Shown: piece after piece, positions 1 to 5,797 of the stretch
How the letters are laid out: each line of letters opens with the position of its first letter
How positions within the stretch are numbered: the first letter of the stretch is position 1
Program-made: the position numbers and the translations under genes
The notes under the pieces: generated by a model
What the model was told of the DNA's origin: nothing
The model's database searches: none
Seen by the model: only the letters and a program-made list of their open reading frames with translations
From: an uncultured Macromonas sp.
GTDB lineage: Bacteria; Pseudomonadota; Gammaproteobacteria; Burkholderiales; Burkholderiaceae
Assembly: GCA_946481585.1 (NCBI GenBank)
Contig: CAMLOF010000077.1
Location: 1 to 11,302 of the forward strand
Direction of reading: 5' to 3'
DNA: 11,302 nt

Positions 1-599
1 TTGAACTTGCGCGGCAGGAAGGCGAACTCGGGGTGCAGCGTGCTCCACTGGCGCATGATTTCGGCGAAGGGGCGCGGGTCGGCCACTTCGTCCACGGCAA
101 TGCCTGCCAGCTCATCGGTGGTGATGTTGCGGATGCAGTTGCCGCTGGTCTGGATGCCGTGCATGTCCACGCTGGCCAGCAGGTCCATCACGTCGGCGGC
201 CTGGCTCAGCGGAATCCAGTTGTACTGCACGTTCTGGCGCGTGGTGAAGTGGGCGTAGCCCGTGGGCAGGCGGCTGGCAATGGCCTTGCCGTCGCGCAGC
301 TGGATGCTGCCGAGCTTGTTCTGCGCGGCCACGGCGCCCTGGAACACTTCGTGGCTGGGCTGGTCGTATTCGCGGGCAATGCGTGCCAGCACGCGCACCT
401 GACGGCTGGAGAGTTCGCCGTACGGCACGGCCACGCGCAGCATGGGGGCGTGGCGCTGGATGTACCAGCCGTTTTGCAGGCGCAGCGGTTTGAACTCGTC
501 ACCGCCCAGGGTGCCTGCCTGGAAGCGTTCCAACTGGTCGCGGAACTGGGCGGCACGCTGGCGGACGAACTGGCGGTCGAAATCGGTGTACTGGTACAT
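1..599 (-). CDS. cysI: Nitrite/sulfite reductase hemoprotein, N-terminal part (runs off the window)
   Basis: About 199 codons of the N-terminal half are visible; the gene continues past base 1. The family reduces sulfite to sulfide (or nitrite to ammonia) with siroheme and a 4Fe-4S cluster in the cytoplasm, for cysteine synthesis. The protein starts MYQYTDFDRQFVRQ. It contains the ferredoxin-like half-domain of nitrite/sulfite reductases: MLRVAVPYGELSSRQVRVLA, then HFTTRQNVQYNWI and TSGNCIRNITTDELAG, the conserved substrate/siroheme-side segments. The cluster cysteines lie further C-terminal, outside the window. The ATG at 597-599 gives a family-like N-terminus but has no clear Shine-Dalgarno sequence. 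It lies 25 bp after the stop of the TauE/SafE permease on the same strand, so the two are probably cotranscribed. Whether the substrate is sulfite or nitrite cannot be decided from this half; sulfite is favoured by the permease neighbour. Confidence 0.88.
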   Translation of the reverse strand, partial: MYQYTDFDRQFVRQRAAQFRDQLERFQAGTLGGDEFKPLRLQNGWYIQRHAPMLRVAVPYGELSSRQVRVLARIAREYDQPSHEVFQGAVAAQNKLGSIQLRDGKAIASRLPTGYAHFTTRQNVQYNWIPLSQAADVMDLLASVDMHGIQTSGNCIRNITTDELAGIAVDEVADPRPFAEIMRQWSTLHPEFAFLPRKF

Positions 600-624
600 G
601 GCAGAGCGTTGGAAACGAAAGGGG

Positions 625-1434
625 TCAGATCGCGATGAGCTTGAAGCCTGCGTAGGCCAGCAGCGCGGAGAGCATGGAGCGCACGACGCGCTCGGGTGCT
701 TTGTGGATGAGGCGCGAGCCCAGCCAGATGCCGGGCAGGGAACCGGCCAGCAGCTTGGTCAACAGCGACCAGTCCACCGAACCGAGGGAAGCATGGCCGA
801 GGCCAGCCACCAGCGTCAATGGTACGGCGTAGGCGATGTCTGCGGCAACAATGCGCGGCAGCGGCAGCAGCGGAAACAGGATCAGCAGCACGGTCACGCC
901 GATGGCGCCTGCACCCACCGATGTGAGTGTGACCAGCGTGCCAATGAGTGCGCCGAACAGCACGGGCAGGCTCCAGTGGCGCGCGCGGGTGGCCTGCTCG
1001 GGCGTGGCGTGGCGACCTTGCGCGGCCAACGATTGGGCCAGACCAGGTTGGCGGCTGCGCAGGGCTTTGTAGAGCATGGCTGCGGCGGTGAGCAGCAAGG
1101 CCACGCCCAGGGTGCTGGTCATCACGCTTTGAACGGCGGGGTTGGCGGGCCCCACGGTGTGCAACACGTACAGCGTGACCAGTGCGGCCGGCAGGCTGCC
1201 CGCGCACAGCTGGCCCACCACGCGCCAGGGCACCAGTCGCTGGCGCATCATGCCCAGGGTGCCGCCCGCCTTGGTGAAGGCCGCGAACAACAAGTCAGTG
1301 CCCACAGCCAGGTACGGCTTCACGCCGAAGAAGAAGATGAGGATCGGCGTCATGAGCGAGCCGCCACCCACGCCGGTCAACCCGACCACGAGGCCCACGA
1401 AGAAACCGGCAAAGACAAAGGCAAGATCATGCAT
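625..1434 (-). CDS. TauE/SafE-family (TSUP) sulfite/sulfonate permease
   Basis: A 269-residue inner-membrane protein of the TSUP (TauE/SafE) family, whose characterised members move sulfite, sulfonates or other sulfur-containing organic anions. The N-terminal helix carries the repeat signature VVGLTGVGGGSLMTPILI. A second copy is seen near the middle as LVTLTSVGAGAIGVTVLLIL, giving the usual two-fold repeat. Hydrophobic stretches cover most of the length, consistent with 7-8 membrane helices, with a basic loop (RSRQPGLAQSLAAQGRHA) between the halves. I chose the ATG at 1432-1434 (MHDLAFVFAGFF). An in-frame GTG at 1441-1443 would add three residues (MPP) and cannot be excluded. It is the upstream gene of a pair with the cysI-type reductase, which suggests a role in sulfite handling or export during sulfate assimilation. 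That role is inferred from context. The direction of transport is unknown. Confidence 0.87.
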   Translation of the reverse strand: MHDLAFVFAGFFVGLVVGLTGVGGGSLMTPILIFFFGVKPYLAVGTDLLFAAFTKAGGTLGMMRQRLVPWRVVGQLCAGSLPAALVTLYVLHTVGPANPAVQSVMTSTLGVALLLTAAAMLYKALRSRQPGLAQSLAAQGRHATPEQATRARHWSLPVLFGALIGTLVTLTSVGAGAIGVTVLLILFPLLPLPRIVAADIAYAVPLTLVAGLGHASLGSVDWSLLTKLLAGSLPGIWLGSRLIHKAPERVVRSMLSALLAYAGFKLIAI

Positions 1435-1491
1435 GGGCGGCACTTTAGGCGTGCTCTACATGAATGCAAACTACATTTTTCTTCTTTCTTA

Positions 1492-1508
1492 ATATTTCAT
1501 CGGAATAT
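1492..1508. promoter_or_regulatory. AT-rich dyad resembling a LysR-type regulator box
   Basis: The sequence ATATTTCATCGGAATAT has perfect 5-bp arms (ATATT/AATAT) around a 7-bp centre, and one more C/G pair inside. It is in the most AT-rich stretch of the 135-bp gap between the divergent permease and PHA synthase genes, about 60 bp upstream of the permease start. The shape (short AT arms, T-N11-A spacing) is that of LysR-type operators. CysB, which controls sulfur assimilation in many proteobacteria, is of this type, so it is a candidate binder. That is inference only; no regulator gene is present here and I could not define a convincing -35/-10 pair. Confidence 0.3.
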
Positions 1509-1514
1509 GTAATG

Positions 1515-1530
1515 CCCAAGCTGACTTGGG
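1515..1530. repeat. 6-bp inverted repeat (CCCAAG-CTGA-CTTGGG) upstream of the PHA synthase gene
   Basis: Perfect 6-bp arms around a 4-nt loop, ending 39 bp before the PHA synthase start. There is no T-tract after it on either strand, so a terminator is unlikely. It could be an operator half-site pair or, if transcribed, a small hairpin in the mRNA leader. No Shine-Dalgarno sequence stronger than GTGAG precedes the ATG at 1570. Confidence 0.35.
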
Positions 1531-1569
1531 AGCACGACAAAAGCATCAGCACCTGCTAATGTGTGAGTT

Positions 1570-3417
1570 ATGCGTCCATTGATTGCCTACTCCGCTCGCC
1601 TTTCACCCAAGCCCGCCGCCTCACAGCACCACCGTGCTGAAGACAGTTCCAATGCACTGGACAGTGAGGCCAGTGCGGCCATGGCCCGCCTTTGGAATGG
1701 CATTTCACCCATTTCGCTGGCGCTGGCCTATACCGACTGGGCTTTGCATTTGTGGAGCTCGCCGGGCTCTCAGTCGCGCCTTGCCAGGCAGGCCGTGAAG
1801 CACGGTCTGGATTGGCTCGCAGATGGCACGCGCGCGGCCTGGCCGGTGCCAAATGGCTCGACCCAACCCAGAGCGCCGGGTGACTTTGCCCAATCGGTTG
1901 AACAGGATCCGCGCTTCAGCTCACCGGCTTGGCAACAGTGGCCCTGGCTGGGCCTGGCCACGGCCAGCAAGGCCTGGGAAGCCTGGTGGCAAGAGGCCAG
2001 CAGCCTGCGTGGCATGCAAGACCACAGCCGCGAGCAGATGCGCTTTTACGGTCGCCAGATGCTGGACATGTGGTCCCCCAGCAACTGGTTGTGGACCAAC
2101 CCGCAGGCTTTGCAGGCAGCATGGTCCTCTGGTGGGCAGACGCTGCTCAAGGGCTTGGGGCAGGCCATGGACGATATGCGCCAGAACCAGAACCTGGCGC
2201 CATTGAACAAGGCCACAGTTGACATTGGCCCGGGCAAGGGGCTGGCCATGACACCCGGGAAGGTCGTCATGCGCAACAGCCTGGTGGAGCTGATCCAGTA
2301 CGAACCCACGACCGCACGGGTGCAGGCCGAGCCGGTGCTGATCATCCCGTCGTGCATCATGAAGTACTACATCCTGGACCTGTCGCCGCACAACTCTTTG
2401 GTGCGCTGGCTGGTGGGGCAGGGGCACACGGTGTACATCGTGTCGTGGCGCAATCCGGACGAGAGCGACGCCCTGCTGGGCATGGACGACTACGTGCGCG
2501 ACGGCGTGCTGGCCACGCTGGATCACGTGCACTGCGCGACGCGCCAGCCCGTGCACCTGATGGGTTACTGCCTGGGCGGCACCTTCGCCGCCATCGCTGC
2601 GGCTGCGCTGGGCGGTGGCGATGCCCGAGGCTGCCTGCCCGATGGCATGGTTCATGGGGAACACGGCCCACTGGCTACGCTCACCTTGCTGGCGGCTGAA
2701 ACCGACTTCACCGAGCCTGGCGAGATGGGTGTGCTCATCGACGAGGCGCAGGTGCGTCTGCTGGAAGACATGATGGCCGCCAAGGGCTTCCTCACGGGCA
2801 AGCAGATGGCGGGCTCGTTCCAGTTCCTGCATTCGCGCGAACTGGTGTGGTCCAGCCGCACTCGCCGCTGGCTGCTGGGTGAAGAGGAAGTGCCCAACGA
2901 CCTGATGACTTGGAACGCCGACGTCACGCGGCTGCCTGCGGTGATGCACAGCCAGTACCTGCGCAGCTGCTTCCTGAACAACGATCTGGCCGAAGGGCGT
3001 TACCTGTTCGAGGGACAGCCAATCTCACTGCGTGATATTCGTGTGCCTGTGTTCGGCGTAGGGACCGTCAAGGACCACGTGGCGCCCTGGCGCTCGGTCT
3101 ACAAGATTCACCGCCTGGTTTCGGCGGAGGTCACCTTTGCCTTGACCAACGGCGGGCACAACGCCGGAATCGTCTCCGAGCCGGGGCATGCGGGGCGCTT
3201 TTTCCAGCTCAAGACCACGCCCATGCGGGAACCCTGGAGTGCGCCAGAGGAGTGGCAGTCTGCGGCGATGCGCCATGAAGGCAGTTGGTGGCCCGCCTGG
3301 AGCGATTGGCTCAAGGCCCATGGCAGCGGCAAGCTGGTGGCTGCCCGCAGGCCTGTGGAACATGCAGGTCTGGGCGAGGCGCCCGGGCAGTACGTGCTGG
3401 TGCGCTACGGCGATTAA
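1570..3417 (+). CDS. phaC: Class I-like poly(3-hydroxyalkanoate) synthase (PhaC family)
   Basis: A 615-residue member of the PHA synthase family, which polymerises (R)-3-hydroxyacyl-CoA into storage polyester at the granule surface. An N-terminal PhaC_N-type region (RLWNGISPISLALAYTDWAL, about 40-60) is followed by an alpha/beta-hydrolase core. The lipase-like box is GYCLGG with the catalytic Cys at 334. The triad is completed by Asp502 (VKDHVAPW) and His530 (NGGHNAG). The Asp-His spacing of 28 matches what I recall for Ralstonia PhaC. Compared with canonical PhaC there is extra sequence after the nucleophile (GGGDARGCLPDG) and a C-terminal EGSWWPAW segment, typical of a paralogous 'PhaC2-like' branch. 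No phaA, phaB or phasin is adjacent, so a main pha operon may lie elsewhere. The ATG at 1570 is used; Met38 (1681), just before the first conserved block, is an alternative. Its stop overlaps the mnmC stop in opposite orientation. Confidence 0.87.
   Translation: MRPLIAYSARLSPKPAASQHHRAEDSSNALDSEASAAMARLWNGISPISLALAYTDWALHLWSSPGSQSRLARQAVKHGLDWLADGTRAAWPVPNGSTQPRAPGDFAQSVEQDPRFSSPAWQQWPWLGLATASKAWEAWWQEASSLRGMQDHSREQMRFYGRQMLDMWSPSNWLWTNPQALQAAWSSGGQTLLKGLGQAMDDMRQNQNLAPLNKATVDIGPGKGLAMTPGKVVMRNSLVELIQYEPTTARVQAEPVLIIPSCIMKYYILDLSPHNSLVRWLVGQGHTVYIVSWRNPDESDALLGMDDYVRDGVLATLDHVHCATRQPVHLMGYCLGGTFAAIAAAALGGGDARGCLPDGMVHGEHGPLATLTLLAAETDFTEPGEMGVLIDEAQVRLLEDMMAAKGFLTGKQMAGSFQFLHSRELVWSSRTRRWLLGEEEVPNDLMTWNADVTRLPAVMHSQYLRSCFLNNDLAEGRYLFEGQPISLRDIRVPVFGVGTVKDHVAPWRSVYKIHRLVSAEVTFALTNGGHNAGIVSEPGHAGRFFQLKTTPMREPWSAPEEWQSAAMRHEGSWWPAWSDWLKAHGSGKLVAARRPVEHAGLGEAPGQYVLVRYGD
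3414..3417. other. Shared palindromic TTAA carrying both convergent stop codons
   Basis: The PHA synthase gene ends with TAA at 3415-3417 and mnmC ends with TAA read on the other strand from TTA at 3414-3416. The self-complementary tetramer TTAA therefore serves both genes, which overlap by 3-4 bp tail to tail. There is no space for a terminator between them, so any termination signal must lie inside the opposing coding sequence. Confidence 0.9.
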
Positions 3418-5267
3418 GAGGCCTTGCGCTCGAAGCGCTCGGCCAGCAGGGCTTGCGCCAGCTTGCGTTCAGTGGGCCAGGGCTCGCCGTGCAGCAGTGC
3501 CGCCAGCAGTTCACCGCACAGCACAGACAATGTCAGCCCACGGGCGCCCAACCCGGTGCAGATGTGCAGCCCCGGCAGGCGCTGCGGTGCCAATGGGCCC
3601 ACGGCGGGTACGCGGTCGGGCAGGGTGCAGCGCACGCCAGCCCAGTCGTGCGCCTGATCGAATGCGGGTGCCATCGCCTGCGCCAGTTCGGGCAGCAGCC
3701 CCTGTAGCTTCATCAGGTTGGCCTGCCTGTCCTGGGGGCGCAGGATGGCCTCGGTGATGCCCCGGTCAAACGTGGAGCCAACAAACCAGCCAGGTGCACC
3801 ATCAGGCCCCGCCATGCCATGAGCCAGCGCACCGTGGCCGTTCACGGGGAAGGGCGGCAACAACGCCAGCGCTGCAGCAGGCAGCAACGCCATGTGTCCC
3901 CAGCTGATCTGCCCGCGCAGCGGATGCAGAGGCAGGCCATGCTCGCCCAAAGCCTGCACAAGTCCAAGGGTAGGCCAGGCACTCGCCAGCACCACGTGGT
4001 CGGCTTCGGCAAGCACATCGCCGTTCGCGCTCAGCAGCCGCCAACCGCGTTCAAGCCGCTGCAGCGCGCCTACATGGCACCCGCCTTGCCAGCGGATGCG
4101 TTGGTGCCGCAACTGCGCCCGCACCAGTTGCGCCGGGCGAATCCAGCCAGCGTTCACGTGCCACAACGCCGAGGCGTCGTGCGGCAGATGTGCGGCTTGG
4201 CGCTGCTCTGGGCTTGCCTCCATGCTCCATTCGGCGCCCCATTGCAGCCATGCTTCGTTGCGCGGCAGGCCGCGCTTGCCTTCCACGCGGTGTTCCAGTA
4301 CCCCCGTGGGTGCCCAGTCGGTGCCGTGGTCCAGCAGTTCGCGTGCGCGCTGCAGGGTCAGGCGCACGCCGCTGCGGCTCAGCCTGGACAGCAGCGCATC
4401 GTCTGGCGACACGTGCGGCGCCACCATGCCTGCAGGCAAGGCAGATGCCCCAGATGCGGGTTGATCGGCACGGTCCAACACCGTGACATGCCAGCCACGT
4501 TGAGCCAGGCTGTAGGCCACGGCCGAACCGGCAAGGCCGCCGCCCACCACCACAGCCGTTTCTGAGGCGCCAGCAGCTGCCTGTGGCTGACGGGCGACTG
4601 CGCGCACCGACCAGCGTGGAGCGTAGCGTGCACGCAACTGCTTGCGCTCGCTTGACTGGCCTAGGGTTCCTGCCACTTCAAAACCTGCGCTTGCGAGATG
4701 GTTCTGAACGGTGGGCGCTACCCATCCAGAGGCCAGTTGTGTGCCCGGGCGGCACAGCCTGGCCACAGCCTTCACCAGCGGGGCCGACCAGATGTCGGGG
4801 TTCGCACCAGAGTCGGCGTCATCCAGGAACACACTGTCCACGGTAGCGTCCAGTGTGGGCAACAACTCCTGTAGCGGCCCAATGTGCAGGGTCAGTTGCA
4901 CCAGACCGCCATCCAGCACCAGCCGGTGCACGCCGGGCAGCATGCCTCGCCACTGCTCGGCAAGCTGGCTGGCCAGCACTGCAAGTTCGGGAAAAGGGGC
5001 GGCGCTGTTGCGAATCTCGTCTGCCGAAACAGCTCGCTCCTGCAGTGAACTGAAATGCAGCAGACCCGGCCGACGAGGAGCGTTGCGCCAGGCATGCCAC
5101 GCGGCCAAAAAACTCAGACCGCGGCCAAAAGCGGTCTCCAGAATGTGCCAGGCGGGTTTGTCAGTCCAAGGTGCTGAGTCACCGTCCAGCAACCCGCATC
5201 CGCGCAGGAGCACGTCGCGGGCCTGCGTCAAGCCGTCCGCCTGGTCTGTTTCTGCGCGGCGTTGCAC
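3414..5267 (-). CDS. mnmC: MnmC: tRNA 5-methylaminomethyl-2-thiouridine biosynthesis protein (methyltransferase domain degenerate)
   Basis: MnmC completes the wobble uridine (U34) modification of certain tRNAs: the C-terminal FAD domain turns cmnm5(s2)U into nm5(s2)U, and the N-terminal SAM-dependent domain methylates this to mnm5(s2)U. About 617 residues from the GTG at 5265-5267. Residues about 15-220 are the methyltransferase fold (GLTQARDVLLRGCGL; ILETAFGRGLSFL; FLDDADSGANPDIW). From about 235 on comes a DAO-type FAD domain with AVVVGGGLAGSAVAYSLA, GASALPAGMVAPH, AGVRCTLPDRVPAVG and GLGARGLTLSVLCGELLAA, all well kept. The methyltransferase motifs deviate from E. coli MnmC at several otherwise conserved positions, so that activity is doubtful. 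The start is uncertain: no in-frame ATG lies outside yggX, and family-like residues (TQFDEV) occur just upstream of the GTG. It follows yggX by 25 bp on the same strand. Confidence 0.85.
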   Translation of the reverse strand: MQRRAETDQADGLTQARDVLLRGCGLLDGDSAPWTDKPAWHILETAFGRGLSFLAAWHAWRNAPRRPGLLHFSSLQERAVSADEIRNSAAPFPELAVLASQLAEQWRGMLPGVHRLVLDGGLVQLTLHIGPLQELLPTLDATVDSVFLDDADSGANPDIWSAPLVKAVARLCRPGTQLASGWVAPTVQNHLASAGFEVAGTLGQSSERKQLRARYAPRWSVRAVARQPQAAAGASETAVVVGGGLAGSAVAYSLAQRGWHVTVLDRADQPASGASALPAGMVAPHVSPDDALLSRLSRSGVRLTLQRARELLDHGTDWAPTGVLEHRVEGKRGLPRNEAWLQWGAEWSMEASPEQRQAAHLPHDASALWHVNAGWIRPAQLVRAQLRHQRIRWQGGCHVGALQRLERGWRLLSANGDVLAEADHVVLASAWPTLGLVQALGEHGLPLHPLRGQISWGHMALLPAAALALLPPFPVNGHGALAHGMAGPDGAPGWFVGSTFDRGITEAILRPQDRQANLMKLQGLLPELAQAMAPAFDQAHDWAGVRCTLPDRVPAVGPLAPQRLPGLHICTGLGARGLTLSVLCGELLAALLHGEPWPTERKLAQALLAERFERKAS

Positions 5268-5292
5268 TTCGTCAAACTGCGTGCTGCATGCA

Positions 5293-5571
5293 TCAGCCGT
5301 TCTGGGGGGGAGGCACGTAACCGGCTGCCTGGTCGGCGCCTTCGCCAAAGAAGTGCTTCTCCATCTGGCGGGCCAGGTACTGGCGCGCACGCGCGTCGGC
5401 CAGGTTCAGGCGGTTTTCGTTCACCAGCATGGTCTGGTGCTTGAGCCAGTCTGCCCAGGCCTGTTTGCTCACGCTGCTGTAAATGCGCTTGCCCAGTTCG
5501 CCGGGGTAGGGGGGGAAGTCCAGGCCTTCGGCTTCGATGCCGAGCTTGATGCATTGAATCATGCGTGCCAT
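5293..5571 (-). CDS. yggX: YggX-type probable Fe(II)-trafficking / oxidative damage protection protein
   Basis: A 92-residue cytosolic protein, close to the usual length of about 90. The family protects iron-sulfur proteins against superoxide and is proposed to handle labile Fe(II). The sequence is typical: [20 protein letters not shown] with the conserved single Cys (Cys7), [32 protein letters not shown] and [20 protein letters not shown]. The ATG at 5569-5571 has a clear Shine-Dalgarno sequence. In E. coli yggX is linked to mutY; here it precedes mnmC and is divergent from fpr, another redox/iron gene. The last codons contain a C7 run (5304-5310). The stop TGA at 5293-5295 overlaps an ATG (TGATG) that is out of frame with mnmC. 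Function is assigned from family resemblance over the full length. Confidence 0.93.
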   Translation of the reverse strand: MARMIQCIKLGIEAEGLDFPPYPGELGKRIYSSVSKQAWADWLKHQTMLVNENRLNLADARARQYLARQMEKHFFGEGADQAAGYVPPPQNG

Positions 5572-5579
5572 GAGAGATA

Positions 5580-5583
5580 TCCT
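5580..5583 (-). promoter_or_regulatory. Shine-Dalgarno sequence of yggX
   Basis: AGGA on the minus strand, 8 nt before the yggX ATG. It is one of the few clear ribosome binding sites in the window and fixes the yggX start. Confidence 0.7.
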
Positions 5584-5625
5584 TTTCTTAATACTTAAAA
5601 AGTTATGAAGACATGAAATCTTGTT

Positions 5626-5644
5626 GTTTCTGGTTTTCAGAAAC
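5626..5644. promoter_or_regulatory. Perfect 7-bp dyad GTTTCTG-N5-CAGAAAC, possible operator
   Basis: GTTTCTG, loop GTTTT, CAGAAAC: a perfect 7-bp inverted repeat in the yggX-fpr divergent region, 55 bp upstream of the yggX start and about 154 bp upstream of fpr. The inner TTCTG-N5-CAGAA fits the T-N11-A form of LysR-type operators. In pseudomonads fpr is controlled by the LysR-type regulator FinR, so a redox regulator acting on this region is plausible but not shown. The position is also suitable for control of yggX. No T-tract follows in a terminator-like position. Confidence 0.4.
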
Positions 5645-5746
5645 GGCGGTCACAATGTGGCCCGCAGACATGCACAGGACTGTACCAAGCTTTGCCCGCC
5701 TGCATGGCGAGTGGGGTTGCGCCAAATCAAGGCCGGGTACGGGCCT

Positions 5747-5780
5747 GCCGCTACACTAGCGGCCCAACGGCGTGGCCGCT
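5747..5780 (+). promoter_or_regulatory. Competing inverted repeats and a -10-like TACACT upstream of fpr
   Basis: Three alternating arms: GCCGCT (5747-5752), AGCGGCC (5758-5764) and GGCCGCT (5774-5780). The middle arm can pair with the first (6 bp, 5-nt loop ACACT) or with the third (7 bp, 9-nt loop), but not with both. The last arm ends 17 nt before the fpr ATG. The loop and its edge contain TACACT (5752-5757), which resembles a -10 box. If that is the promoter, only the second hairpin would be in the mRNA, near its 5' end. There is no clear -35 at 17 bp spacing and no Shine-Dalgarno sequence before fpr. Confidence 0.4.
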
Positions 5781-5797
5781 TTTCCCTATCCACAGAC

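Noticed and set aside
206..1207. 333-codon minus-strand open frame overlapping both sulfur genes
   Set aside because: It is out of frame with both real genes on the same strand and is rich in Arg, Ala and Pro; no family resemblance.
442..1512. 356-codon plus-strand open frame across the sulfur genes
   Set aside because: Antisense to the permease and reductase; low-complexity Gln/His/Gly/Arg composition; no motif.
1515..1530. Hairpin as terminator or riboswitch upstream of phaC
   Set aside because: No T-tract and too little surrounding structure for a known riboswitch; listed only as an inverted repeat.
1921..2949. 342-codon minus-strand open frame inside phaC
   Set aside because: Opposite to the conserved hydrolase core of the PHA synthase; His/Gln/Arg-rich and motif-free.
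5304..5310. Homopolymer of seven G as a phase-variation switch
   Set aside because: Seven bases is short for contingency loci, yggX is a housekeeping gene, and a second equal tract lies in a conserved motif. Kept only as a possible frameshift/fusion site.
5626..5644. Dyad as a transcription terminator
   Set aside because: It lies between divergent starts, has no following T-run in either direction and there is no transcript that should end here.
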